Shown here piece by piece: positions 35,287-44,018 of a DNA stretch of 64,000 nt. A program made the position numbers and the translations under genes. This DNA comes from AP-15 sp963733945. Its GTDB lineage: Bacteria > Pseudomonadota > Alphaproteobacteria > ATCC43930 > CGMCC-115725. Numbering within the stretch: the first letter of the stretch is position 1; every line of letters begins with the position of its first letter. The stretch is taken from positions 1-64,000 of the forward strand of contig CAVTFD010000026.1 in the NCBI GenBank assembly GCA_963733945.1. The letters are read 5' to 3'. Below the pieces are notes generated by a model. The model worked only from the letters and a program-made list of their open reading frames with translations, searched no databases and was not told the origin of the DNA.

Positions 35287-36036
35287 TCAGTTCCCCAGAG
35301 CACGGCGGCTTGGGCTGCGCTGTTCCATCAGCGCGGAGAGTGAGCGCCGCGCAACCCCGGTAGGGTCGAAATTGCTGTCATCGAGCCAGACCTTGATGAT
35401 CTCCTGAACCTCCGGCCACTCATCATCGAGGATCGAATACCACGCGGTGTCGCGGTTCCTGCCCTTGAAAATCATGTGGTTATAGAACACCCCCTCGAAA
35501 CGGAAGCCGAGCCGCCTCGCCGCGTTGCGGGATTTGACATTCAGCGCATTGCAGCGCCACTGCATGCGGCGATAACCGAGATCGTCCATGGCATAAGCGA
35601 GAAGCATGAACAGCGCCTCGGTCGCAGCACGCGTGCGCTGCAGTTCCGGGCTGAACCAGATACCGCCGATCTCTATGACACCGTCCAGCGGATGGATGTC
35701 GAGATAGGTTGCCATTCCGGCTGCCGTGCCGGTGTTCTTTGGCCGCAGTGCGAACCAGACATAATCGAAGGTGGCGGTCCAACCCCGCAATGACGCCGTG
35801 AAGGCCGCCTGATCCAGCCATGGCCCCCAGGGGAGATAATCCCAAATTCGCAGCTTCTCGTCGGAACCATGCCCAGCCTTGTAGAGTTCCGCGGCATGGA
35901 TCGCAGGGTTGAGCGGTTCCAGGTCGATGTGCCGGCCGAGCAGCGGGGTTCGCGCCGGTATCAGGCCGTTTGGCGGATTTGCAATGAGCCGGCCCGAGAG
36001 CGGGCGCGGGAATGGTTGTTCGGGCTTATCATCCAT
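35287..36036 (-). CDS. GNAT N-acetyltransferase (RimJ/RimL type)
   Basis: 249 residues. The fold is seen in LEPLNPAIHAAELYKAGHG, YVWFALRPKNTGTAAGMATY, GVIEIGGIWFSPELQRTRAA and the acetyl-CoA-binding helix NALNVKSRNAARRLGFRFEG. These transfer acetyl from acetyl-CoA to an amine, often a protein N-terminus or an antibiotic. The ATG at 36036 begins a normal-length protein; the upstream open codons run through repeat-like sequence. A fragment similar to its acetyl-CoA helix occurs at 27570-27611. It ends 29 bases from the efflux operon, convergent with it. Confidence 0.88.
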   Translation of the reverse strand: MDDKPEQPFPRPLSGRLIANPPNGLIPARTPLLGRHIDLEPLNPAIHAAELYKAGHGSDEKLRIWDYLPWGPWLDQAAFTASLRGWTATFDYVWFALRPKNTGTAAGMATYLDIHPLDGVIEIGGIWFSPELQRTRAATEALFMLLAYAMDDLGYRRMQWRCNALNVKSRNAARRLGFRFEGVFYNHMIFKGRNRDTAWYSILDDEWPEVQEIIKVWLDDSNFDPTGVARRSLSALMEQRSPSRRALGN

Positions 36037-36219
36037 GATTGAGGGTAACGAGCGGCCGGACGGATATAAAGGCCCGGTATGCGTTAGCGACGGGGATCTC
36101 GACGCACTCGCCGCGAGGGCGCCGCCGCGGTGTGGCCTCGAGGGCGGCACTTCGCGCACCGGCAAGCGCCGGCCCTGAGCCTGCCTCTGGCTTGAACCGG
36201 GCAAGAGACGGAACATTTG

Positions 36220-36255
36220 GGCCTTGGGTTCCCGCTTTCGCGGGAATGACGGGGT
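36220..36255. repeat. TTCCCGCTTTCGCGGGAATGACG-type repeat
   Basis: GGGTTCCCGCTTTCGCGGGA plus ATGACGG, a hairpin with stem TTCCCGC/GCGGGAA. On the opposite strand it translates to RHSRESGNP, a well-known mark of this widespread intergenic repeat. It lies in the 309-base gap between the GNAT gene and the gene at 36346, which holds nothing else I can identify. Confidence 0.75.
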
Positions 36256-36345
36256 GTGACGCTGAGCGTGAGCGATGGGCCTGCGGGGGATGATCGACGC
36301 GCGCCGGGCCGCATAAAAGGCGTCAGGTTCGGATCGGACGCGGCC

Positions 36346-36729
36346 ATGGCGCAGCTATTTCGGATTGTCCTAATTGTCCTTCCGCTGCTGAGTGCGCTCG
36401 CCGATCCGGGGGAAGCGCAGACCGCCGCGACGGCCTCCGGCATCGCTGGCACCGCGCTTACCAGCGGATCATCCGGCGCGGTGGGGCTGCCGGCGATCGC
36501 GGCGACGACGCCTTCCTCGGCAATCACGTCGACGACGAGCGGAGGAACATCGACCTCGTCGGGCATATCGGCGAGATCCACGGCGGCGGCGGGCGGCGGC
36601 GCGTCGGCAGCGGGGCCGTCATCTGCAGCAGCCTCCGGCGTCGCACCGCATTGGGTGATGTGCTTGCCATCTGGGGCTTCGGTGACGGAACCGTTCCTCG
36701 CCGGCAGCAATCTTTCCTGCGCGCCTTAA
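36346..36729 (+). CDS. Secreted low-complexity Ser/Thr/Ala/Gly protein
   Basis: 127 residues. The signal peptide is MAQLFRIVLIVLPLLSALA with cleavage near GEAQ. The mature part is almost all Ser, Thr, Ala and Gly up to residue 105, then WVMCLPSG and a terminal SNLSCAP with two cysteines. No family recognised. The ATG at 36346 is chosen because it begins the signal peptide; the frame is open upstream through a repeat. It shares four bases (TTAA) tail-to-tail with the ICMT-like gene. Confidence 0.6.
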   Translation: MAQLFRIVLIVLPLLSALADPGEAQTAATASGIAGTALTSGSSGAVGLPAIAATTPSSAITSTTSGGTSTSSGISARSTAAAGGGASAAGPSSAAASGVAPHWVMCLPSGASVTEPFLAGSNLSCAP

Positions 36730-37382
36730 TATAGGCCCGGAATCATCCGCGAGGTCCGGGCGCGGTAGGCGTCGTAGGCCTCGCCGAACTGCGCGCCCAG
36801 CAGCCGCTCTTCGGCGAGGATGCGGGCAAGGAGCGGCGGGATCAACAGCGCGCTGAGCAGCACGCCGACCCCGGAACGAAAAGCGAGCGCCCAGCCCAGC
36901 GAATTGACCAGCAGCCCCAGATAGCTGGGGTGGCGGATGACCGCATAGATGCCTGTCGTGACCAGGGTATGCCCCGGCTGGATGGCGACTAACCCGCTGA
37001 ACCGGTTGCCGAGGACAAAGACCGGCCACAGCCGCAACGCGCCGCCGGCGGCGAACAGAACGACGCCGAGCCAGCGAATGGCATTGCCGTCGATGGTCCA
37101 GAACTCCCTCCGGTCCGTGTAGGCCGGCAGGTAGGCCGCCAGCAGTCCGATCACCGCGAAGGCAGCGATAACCCAGCGATTGCCGCGATCCTCACGCTCG
37201 CCGGGGCTCAGATTGCCGCCGGCGAACAGCGCCGCACCGGATACCGCGAAGAACACGATCGCGAGCGCGATCAGCGCCGAGTGGGAGAAGAACGCGGCAA
37301 ACCCGCCCCAGCCGAGGATGGCCAGCCCGAGATAGGCGGCGGCGCCGGCAACGATCAGGACTAATCGGACTGTTGTTGGCAT
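36726..37382 (-). CDS. Isoprenylcysteine methyltransferase-like membrane protein
   Basis: 218 residues, about five to six membrane helices. The C-terminal catalytic segment is typical of the ICMT/PEMT family: GHTLVTTGIYAVIRHPSYLG, then LAEERLLGAQFGEAYDAYRA. These enzymes use SAM to methylate lipids or small substrates in the membrane; in bacteria most are uncharacterised. The stop is shared tail-to-tail with the secreted protein gene. The CBS gene lies upstream on the same strand after 102 bases. Confidence 0.85.
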   Translation of the reverse strand: MPTTVRLVLIVAGAAAYLGLAILGWGGFAAFFSHSALIALAIVFFAVSGAALFAGGNLSPGEREDRGNRWVIAAFAVIGLLAAYLPAYTDRREFWTIDGNAIRWLGVVLFAAGGALRLWPVFVLGNRFSGLVAIQPGHTLVTTGIYAVIRHPSYLGLLVNSLGWALAFRSGVGVLLSALLIPPLLARILAEERLLGAQFGEAYDAYRARTSRMIPGLY

Positions 37383-37484
37383 ATGGATGGTGGGGTGGGG
37401 GTGCGTCGACCGGCGAAGGCCCGCGCCCGCGTCGCCATAGATCCCTGCCTCCGCTGGGAAGAGGACTGAGGGGTACGCGGCGGC

Positions 37485-37916
37485 TCAGGCGCCGGCGATG
37501 AACGAGCGCAACGAGCGCGCCTCGTATTCGATCTCGTCGAGCCGGTTCTTGACCAGATCGCCGATGCTGACGATGCCGACGAGCCGCCCGTCACTGACCA
37601 CCGGCAAATGGCGGATCCGGCGGTTGGTCATCTCGCCCATCAGATCGGCGACGCTGTCGGCGGGATCGCAGGTGGTAACCCGCCGGGTCATCACCTCGGC
37701 GACGTTCAGAGAAAGCAATGCGCTGCCGTGCTCGGCGAGCCCGTGGACGATGTCGCGCTCGGAGATGATGCCGTCGACGCTCTCGCCGTCTTCGCTGACG
37801 ACGAGGGCACCGATGTTGCGGTCGCGCAGGGCGGCCAATGCCGCGGCGATGGTCTGATCGGGACGGATCGTCGCCACCGCCCGCCCCTTACCGCGCAGGA
37901 TTGCTTCGACGTTCAT
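37485..37916 (-). CDS. Two-CBS-domain protein
   Basis: 143 residues made of a CBS pair: TIAAALAALRDRNIGALVVS with GIISERDIV in the first, and SVADLMGEMTNRRIRHLPVV with GIVSIGDLVKNRL in the second. Such stand-alone pairs bind adenosine nucleotides and sense energy state. The C-terminal helix (EIEYEARSLRSFIAGA) is a common end for this subfamily. The target protein is unknown. Start ATG 37916. Confidence 0.9.
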   Translation of the reverse strand: MNVEAILRGKGRAVATIRPDQTIAAALAALRDRNIGALVVSEDGESVDGIISERDIVHGLAEHGSALLSLNVAEVMTRRVTTCDPADSVADLMGEMTNRRIRHLPVVSDGRLVGIVSIGDLVKNRLDEIEYEARSLRSFIAGA

Positions 37917-38058
37917 GATGCCCTCGCCGCACTAGGCGCGGCGCGAACCGGCCGCCGCGCCGATCCAGAATAGGACAATTTGCCGCACCTGGCACAAGAA
38001 TTCTTATCGGGCATCTCTCCGGGGCGGCGGCGTTGGTGTGGGCGTCCTGGGCGGCGAT

Positions 38059-39402
38059 TTACGGTCGATAATGGAGCGCCAGGCAGGTGATGTCGTCGGC
38101 CTGCTCGGCATCGCCGGCAAAACGTGCGGTGTCGGCGAGGATGTCGGCGATGGTCTCGGCGGCGCTGCGGCCGCGCGCCCGATCGAGCGCCCGTTCGAGC
38201 CGCGCCCCACCATAGGCCTCGCCGTTCCGGTTGAAGGCCTCGGTAATGCCATCGCTGTAGAGAAACAGCCCGTCGCCGGGCATCAGCACCGTCTCGCCGA
38301 TCCGATGCGAAACTCCCGGGTCGATGCCGAGCGGGATTCCGGTCGCATGCAACCTTTCCTGTTCGCCGTCGGCGCGCAGCAGATAGGGCGGGTCATGTCC
38401 GGCGTTGCACCAACGCAAGATCCCGGTCGGCAGATCGAGCACGCCGTGAAACATCGTCACGAACATGCAGGCGTCGTTTCTTGCCGCGAGCAGAGTGTTG
38501 GCGTCGCCGATGGCCGAGGCCATGTCGCCGTGCCCGGCGACCGAGCGCAGCACCGTCCGCGACACGGCCATGAACAAAGCCGCCGGGATGCCTTTGCCGG
38601 AGACGTCGGCGACGGTGACGGCAAGCCGCCGGTCGTCGATCAAATAGTAGTCGTAGAAATCGCCGCCGATGTCGCGGGCCGGATGCATTTCGGCGTGAAG
38701 GTCGACGGCGGCGGCCGCGCCGTCATGCGCGAGCGGCTCCGGCAGGATGGACTTCTGGATATCGGCGGCGGCCTCCATCTCGCGGCGGCGCTGCTGCTTG
38801 TCGCGGATCTCCGTCGCCATATTCGCGAATACCCGGGCGAAATTGGCGAGTTCACCCTGCTGGTTGGTCAGCTCGGTCAGCATCGCATCGTCGTATTCGT
38901 CGCGGGCGAGCGCGCCTGCCGCGTAAGTCAGGTAAGCGAGCGGCCGGTTCATGCTGTGCAGCCGGCGGCCGAGCTCGCCGATGACGGCGATCGCGATTAC
39001 CGGATAATCCGCGGCGAGACCCATCAAGGTATCGCGCTCGATCCGTAACGCCACCAGATCGGTGCGGGCGATTACCGTGGCGGTACGCGGCATGTCGGTG
39101 AAGGCGCCGAGCTCGCCGATCGTGTTATGGCGTCCGAGAGTCGCCAGATGGATCCGTCCGGCCGGAATTTCGACGAACACGTCGACCTCGCCCTCGAGGA
39201 TCAAATAGGCGGAGCTGCCGGGATCACCTTGACCCATGATCAGATCGCCGGCGGCGAACGTGGCAACGCCGCTGCGTGCGGCGAGCGCGCGCAGCGCTGC
39301 CCGATCGAACTGGGTGAAGGTCGGATTTAGCGCCAGCGCTTGCGCCATCGCGTCGACCGAGACCGGAGCGGCGCCTGAGCCCGCGGTTTGCTCTGCCTGC
39401 AT
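38059..39402 (-). CDS. Cyclic-nucleotide-binding domain - PP2C/SpoIIE phosphatase
   Basis: 447 residues. The N-terminal cNMP-binding domain (about 25-140) has GDLIMGQGDPGSSAYLILEG and the phosphate-cassette-like IGELGAFTDMPRTATV. A helical linker (about 160-215) leads to a SpoIIE/RsbU phosphatase domain with EMHPARDIGGDFYDYYLID, VADVSGKGIPAALFM, CNAGHDPP and GDGLFLYSDGITEA, whose Asp residues bind Mn/Mg. It should dephosphorylate Ser/Thr phosphoproteins, typically an anti-sigma antagonist, under cyclic-nucleotide control. No anti-sigma partner is adjacent. GGAGG precedes the ATG. Confidence 0.9.
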   Translation of the reverse strand: MQAEQTAGSGAAPVSVDAMAQALALNPTFTQFDRAALRALAARSGVATFAAGDLIMGQGDPGSSAYLILEGEVDVFVEIPAGRIHLATLGRHNTIGELGAFTDMPRTATVIARTDLVALRIERDTLMGLAADYPVIAIAVIGELGRRLHSMNRPLAYLTYAAGALARDEYDDAMLTELTNQQGELANFARVFANMATEIRDKQQRRREMEAAADIQKSILPEPLAHDGAAAAVDLHAEMHPARDIGGDFYDYYLIDDRRLAVTVADVSGKGIPAALFMAVSRTVLRSVAGHGDMASAIGDANTLLAARNDACMFVTMFHGVLDLPTGILRWCNAGHDPPYLLRADGEQERLHATGIPLGIDPGVSHRIGETVLMPGDGLFLYSDGITEAFNRNGEAYGGARLERALDRARGRSAAETIADILADTARFAGDAEQADDITCLALHYRP

Positions 39403-39592
39403 TGTCGCCTCCTTCGCGCCTGGGTCGGCCGCCGGCGGCCGGCCAGCCGGCCATTCAACCTCGTTCCACCGCGCGTTGAAAGCAAGCCTCGGCAGGTGAG
39501 GCGCAGCCCGGGTGGACCGCGGCGCGAATGATCGCGATACTGAGGGCCGAGAACGCCGCGCCGACAGCGCCGCGGCGAGCGGGAGAGATCGA

Positions 39593-40369
39593 ATGGCGGG
39601 GATCGAAATCGGTCGATATTCGCTCGACGGGTCGGTCGCGGGCGCCGGTCCGCCGCTGCTGTTCCTGCACGGCGGAGACTACGTCGCCCAAAACCAGGCC
39701 TTTCTCGATCGGCTGGCGCGTCGCTGGCGGATCACCGCTCCCCGCCATCCCGGTTTTGGCCATTCCGAGCGGCCCGACGGGTTCCGCACGATCCACGATC
39801 TCGCCTATCTCTATCTCGACTGGATCGACCGGCAGCCGAGCGATGTCGTGCTCGTCGGTTCATCCATCGGCGGGTGGATCGCGCTCGAAATGTGCGTGCG
39901 CTCGACAGCACGGGTCGGTTGTCTAGTGCTGATCAACTCGCTCGGGCTCAAATTCGGCGGGCGCGAAGAGCGCGACATCGCCGATATTTACGCCTTACCC
40001 GATGACGAGCGGCACCGGCGCACCTTTTTCGATCCGGCGCGCGCCGTTCCCGATTACGCGGCGCTCGGCGACGACGAACTGACGGCGATCGCCCGCGACC
40101 GCTCGGCCACCGCGCTCTATGGCTGGCGCCCCTATATGCACGATCCGGGCTTGCGCCAATGGCTGCACCGGGTGCGGGCGCCGACACTGGTGCTGTGGGG
40201 CGACAGCGACGGCATCGTGTCGCCCGATTACGGTGAAAAGCTCCGCGCCTCGCTGCCCAACGCCCGGTTCGAGGAGGTGGCGCAGGCCGGACACTATCCG
40301 CAGATCGAACGCCCCGACGCGGTCGCCGACGCGATCGAACGCTTTGCGGGCTCGGAGGTGCAAGGATGA
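39593..40369 (+). CDS. Alpha/beta hydrolase
   Basis: 258 residues. The oxyanion segment is LLFLHGGDYV, the nucleophile elbow VVLVGSSIGGWIAL (Ser), the acid LVLWGDSDGIV (Asp) and the base QAGHYPQIE (His). All catalytic residues are present. GGGAGAG precedes the ATG at 39593. It overlaps the LLM monooxygenase gene by ATGA (40366-40369), so the pair is translationally coupled. An ester or lactone made by the monooxygenase would be a natural substrate, but this is inferred. Confidence 0.88.
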   Translation: MAGIEIGRYSLDGSVAGAGPPLLFLHGGDYVAQNQAFLDRLARRWRITAPRHPGFGHSERPDGFRTIHDLAYLYLDWIDRQPSDVVLVGSSIGGWIALEMCVRSTARVGCLVLINSLGLKFGGREERDIADIYALPDDERHRRTFFDPARAVPDYAALGDDELTAIARDRSATALYGWRPYMHDPGLRQWLHRVRAPTLVLWGDSDGIVSPDYGEKLRASLPNARFEEVAQAGHYPQIERPDAVADAIERFAGSEVQG

Positions 40370-41538
40370 AGGTCTGGCATTTCAGCGAGATGGCCTATCA
40401 CCCGGCGTGGCCGGAGCTCGGCGACTCGTACCGAGTGATCATTCCGAACCGGCTCTTCGACCCGAAAGTCGGCGCTGACCTCTACCACCGCTATCTCGAC
40501 GAGTGGGCGCTGTGCGACGAGCTCGGCATCAACATCATGACCAACGAACACCACGCGACCGCGACCTGCGCGGACTCGGTGTGCACGATCCCGATGGCGA
40601 TCCTCGCGCGCGAGACCAAGAAGGTGCGCCTGCTGGCGCTCGGTATGCCGATCGGCAACCGCAACGACCCGATCCGCGTCGCCGAGGAATATTCGATGAT
40701 CGATGTGATCTCGCGCGGCCGGCTCGAGATGGGCTTTGTCAAGGGTGTGCCGTTCGAGATCTCGCCAGCCAACACCAACCCGGCCGATTTGACCGAGCGT
40801 TTCTGGGAGGCGCACGACCTGATCCTGAAGGCGATGACCAGCCATGACGGCCCGTTCAACTGGGAGGGCACGCATTTCCAATACCGCTCGGTCAATGTCT
40901 GGCCGCGCCCGTACCAGCAGCCCCACCCGCCGGTGTGGACGCCGGTCGGCAGCACGGAAAGCGCCACCGAGGCGGCAGCGCGCGGCATGGTAATCGGCGT
41001 CCTCAATACCGGCTGGGTGCGCACGCCGGCAATCTTCGAGGCTTATCGCAGCAAGGCGCGCGAGGTCGGCCGCGAGCCGATGCCCGACCGCCTCGCCTAC
41101 ATGGCCTTGATCGGGGTTGGCAAGACGCGCGAAGAGGGGCATCGCCGCGCCGACCAGATCCTCGGCTACAGCCGCACCTCCGGCATCGTGGCGCCGCAAT
41201 TCGCCAACCCGCCCGGCTATGTCTCATCGCGCGCCGCGGCGCAGATGCTGAAATCAGGCGGGGCTATGGCGGCGCGCGCGACGCGAGTGCAGACCAAGGA
41301 CGGCCGCCCGATCAACCCGCGCACGATGACGGTTGACGAGGCGATCGACGCCGGCCTCTCCTTCGCCGGGACGCCCGACGACGTGTACGACCAGCTGAAG
41401 GCGTTCTACGACCATGTCGGCAGCTTCGGCCACCTGTTGATGATGGGCCAGGGCGGCCTGATCAGCCACGAAGACACGGTCGACAACCTGACCTTGTTCT
41501 CAAAGGAGGTATTGCCCCGGGTCGCCGATCTGGGGTGA
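40366..41538 (+). CDS. LLM-class flavin-dependent monooxygenase
   Basis: 390 residues of the luciferase fold. Marks are VWHFSEMAYHPAW at the start, INIMTNEHHATATCADS near residue 57, VRLLALGMPIGNRNDPIRVA near 87, SRGRLEMGFVKG near 120, and FAGTPDDVYDQLKAFYDHVG near the end. It needs FMNH2 from a separate reductase, none of which is adjacent. Coupled translation with the upstream hydrolase suggests a two-step oxygenation and hydrolysis. Confidence 0.88.
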   Translation: MKVWHFSEMAYHPAWPELGDSYRVIIPNRLFDPKVGADLYHRYLDEWALCDELGINIMTNEHHATATCADSVCTIPMAILARETKKVRLLALGMPIGNRNDPIRVAEEYSMIDVISRGRLEMGFVKGVPFEISPANTNPADLTERFWEAHDLILKAMTSHDGPFNWEGTHFQYRSVNVWPRPYQQPHPPVWTPVGSTESATEAAARGMVIGVLNTGWVRTPAIFEAYRSKAREVGREPMPDRLAYMALIGVGKTREEGHRRADQILGYSRTSGIVAPQFANPPGYVSSRAAAQMLKSGGAMAARATRVQTKDGRPINPRTMTVDEAIDAGLSFAGTPDDVYDQLKAFYDHVGSFGHLLMMGQGGLISHEDTVDNLTLFSKEVLPRVADLG

Positions 41539-41577
41539 CCATAGACCATCAAACCTATTTGAATTTCTGAACCCGCC

Positions 41578-42429
41578 GTGCCCAAGAATTTTGACGTGAC
41601 CTTCGGCAAGGTCGGACTCGGACTGCTGAGAAAAGCTGCAGCCTTGGTAATGATAGGGGCGATCGTGTTTCTACCGCGCATCGCCCATGGCGAGTCCATT
41701 CAACTTCGCCAGGAAGGTGGCACATATCTGGTACCAGTGCGCATCAATGGCGCAATCACCCTCGATTTTCTGATCGATACCGGGGCGTCAGAGGTGACCA
41801 TCCCGGCGGATGTGTTTTTGACACTCCTGCGGACGCATACCGTCGGGGAAAACGATTTTTTAGGGACAGGCAGATTCGTACTCGCCGACGGTTCCGAGCG
41901 GGCGAGTAAGCGTTTTCGTCTGCGTGAAGTGCGGGTCGGAAACCACACCCTGTCAAATGTAGTTGCTAACGTAGCTCCGGTTCAGAGCGAATATCCGCTG
42001 CTCGGCCAAAGTTTTCTCTCGAAGCTCAGCTCTTGGTCCATCGATAATGACCGGGGCGTCCTGATACTCTCTGATCAGGTGGCGCCCACCAGTCCGCCGA
42101 CTGACAAAGTGCCCGATGCACTCGGCGTTGTGCGTGCATTCTATAAAGCGCTGGGTCAGGCGAATGGCTTGAGCGCGTCATCGCTTGTGATTCCTGAAAA
42201 ACGCGCCACCGGTCCCTTTTCAGCGGCCGACATTTCCCGGTTTTACGGAAGCCTGACTGAGCCGTTGCGGCTTGCAGGCGTCAAATTGTCGGGGCCAAAC
42301 GTTGCGTTGGCGGAGTACACCTACGTGTTGCCGAGCGGACGCCGTTGCTCAGGTACAGCCCTTGTTAATCTGACGGTCCGCGGCGCGGAAACGCTCATAG
42401 AGAGCATTCGTGCCCTCGCTGGTTGCTAA
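41578..42429 (+). CDS. Retropepsin-like aspartic protease, exported
   Basis: 283 residues. An N-terminal hydrophobic segment (GLLRKAAALVMIGAIVFLP, cut near AHG) is followed by a retropepsin-like domain with the catalytic FLIDTGASEVTIP and the later LLGQSFLSKLSSW. Only one DTGA is present, as expected for a dimeric bacterial enzyme. A second domain of about 110 residues follows, with no clear family. Start GTG 41578 has no obvious ribosome-binding site. The codon and base composition is less GC-rich than the neighbours, which may point to transfer. Confidence 0.8.
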   Translation: MPKNFDVTFGKVGLGLLRKAAALVMIGAIVFLPRIAHGESIQLRQEGGTYLVPVRINGAITLDFLIDTGASEVTIPADVFLTLLRTHTVGENDFLGTGRFVLADGSERASKRFRLREVRVGNHTLSNVVANVAPVQSEYPLLGQSFLSKLSSWSIDNDRGVLILSDQVAPTSPPTDKVPDALGVVRAFYKALGQANGLSASSLVIPEKRATGPFSAADISRFYGSLTEPLRLAGVKLSGPNVALAEYTYVLPSGRRCSGTALVNLTVRGAETLIESIRALAGC

Positions 42430-42668
42430 GTTGAGATGGAGCATCGCTGCGGGTTTGGGCCGCCTAACGATCATATCGACGAAAATCGGTTTCGAAGTCG
42501 GCGGCCAAGGGTTGGATAGCGATCTGAAGTGGACCGGGAGGGGCCGGCCCGGCTCGACGCGCTCGGCTGCTGAGAGCAGCGTCCCCGGCGGGGGCTGAAA
42601 GCCAAAAAATTGCCGGAATTGCCGGCGACTTTGAGGTTTGCGAACCGATCTTCAGAGGAGGTTCTTCG

Positions 42669-43391
42669 ATGTCGAAGCCGAGCGCTCTGACTCTCTTCTG
42701 CTGTCTTGCCGCGCTGCCGCTGATCGGCTGCGCCAACGACGTCGGACCGCAATCTCAGGCCTATCCGACCGCCGCCCCCGTGGCAGCTGTTCCCAGCGGG
42801 GAACGGGTCTATGCGGCCGGACCGGGCGGACCCGCCGCGATACTGGTGATGCTGCCTAGCCCTGGCGACGCTTTGACCGCCGATCCGGCATTATGGGCGG
42901 CGCAAGGGTTTGATGTCGTGATCCCGCGGCCAAGCGAAATGTATCAGCTCGCCGCCGATCGCGAGGCCGCTTTCGATCGCCTGATCGCACAGGCGCAGGC
43001 GATGGCGGACGCACCCGTTTGGCTCGTAGGCCCAAACCCGGCGATCGAGTCTGCGATGGCGTCAATGCCCCGCTCCGGACCCGGCGAGGTCTCAGGCGTC
43101 GTGGTGACGTCGATGGCCTCCGGCGCGGGTATGTGCAGCGAGCGCATGATCTATTCTTATTCGGGCAACGGAGCCCCGCCAAAGGTGTCGGTCAGCAAAT
43201 CGGGCGACTGCCCGGCCGGCTCGCCGTTTGGCTCCGCTGGTGGCGGGAGCAATCCCGGGATCGCTCCGCCAATGCCGGCGGCTCACCCGAACGCACCACG
43301 GGTGATCGAGGCAGCGGCGCCGACAGACCGTGGCTCGCGCACCGCGGTGCAGCAGGTCGCCGAGCTAATCAAATCCGCCCCGCAGGACTGA
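42669..43391 (+). CDS. Lipoprotein of unknown function
   Basis: 240 residues. Signal and lipobox: MSKPSALTLFCCLAALPLIG with Cys next. The middle resembles a small alpha/beta fold (ILVMLPSPGDALTADPALW, FDRLIAQAQAMADAPVWLVG), and the C-terminal third is Pro/Gly/Ala-rich. No catalytic motif is recognised. AGAGGAGG precedes the ATG. Confidence 0.7.
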   Translation: MSKPSALTLFCCLAALPLIGCANDVGPQSQAYPTAAPVAAVPSGERVYAAGPGGPAAILVMLPSPGDALTADPALWAAQGFDVVIPRPSEMYQLAADREAAFDRLIAQAQAMADAPVWLVGPNPAIESAMASMPRSGPGEVSGVVVTSMASGAGMCSERMIYSYSGNGAPPKVSVSKSGDCPAGSPFGSAGGGSNPGIAPPMPAAHPNAPRVIEAAAPTDRGSRTAVQQVAELIKSAPQD

Positions 43392-43454
43392 TCAGCCATC
43401 AGCTTGGCCGGACCCCGCCAGCAAAAGCCTTCGCAATCAGCGGGTGCGGCTTGC

Positions 43455-43697
43455 TTAGTAGCGTGGCGGCGGCGGGGTCGTGGCCAGCCCGGTAACGGCG
43501 CCAACCGCTCCGCCAACCGCAGCCCCTGTGGCTGCACCGGGTCCGCCGGCCGCGGCGCCGCCGATCGCGGCTCCCGCGCCGGCGCCGACCAGACCGCCGC
43601 CGACGGTGCGCTGGACCGGGTCGTACGGATTGCAGCTCGCCAGCGCCAAGACCAAGCCGGCGCCGAGGACGCCGGTCGCAATCGATCGCTTCTTCAC
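43455..43697 (-). CDS. Glycine-zipper lipoprotein
   Basis: 80 residues. Start GTG 43697 follows GAGGGAAC and gives VKKRSIATGVLGAGLVLALA followed by SC, a lipobox. The rest is a glycine-zipper: VGAGAGAAIGGAAAGGPGA and AVGGAVGAVTG, ending TTPPPPRY. Similar small lipoproteins coat or insert in the outer membrane of alphaproteobacteria. Convergent with the lipoprotein gene at 42669. Confidence 0.75.
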   Translation of the reverse strand: MKKRSIATGVLGAGLVLALASCNPYDPVQRTVGGGLVGAGAGAAIGGAAAGGPGAATGAAVGGAVGAVTGLATTPPPPRY

Positions 43698-44018
43698 CTT
43701 AGTTCCCTCTCCAATGACATCGTCGGGGCGTATCGGCTCCGGGACGGTCGAAGACGATCCACCAAGTTCCCACAACGGCAACGACCTATCTGGTTTTCCC
43801 GTCCGGCGGTCACCTCGCAAACAGGCAAGGGGCGACCGAGTTCCGCCGTCTCGCCGGGGCTGTGTGAAAGTCACATCCTCGACACTCGATCGTGACGGAT
43901 CAAGCAGGCTTCGCGCGTCTCGAAAATCGTAGATTTGAGCGTTGCGCTTCGCTACGACGAGGCAGCGGTCTGGGTTGCTGAACCCGGCACAGGTAAGCCG
44001 GCCCACGGGAGACGAGGC

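Noticed and set aside
36084..36710. Minus-strand frame over the secreted Ser/Thr-rich gene
   Set aside because: It contains RHSRESGNP, the translation of an intergenic repeat, and lacks a family; the plus-strand gene has a signal peptide.
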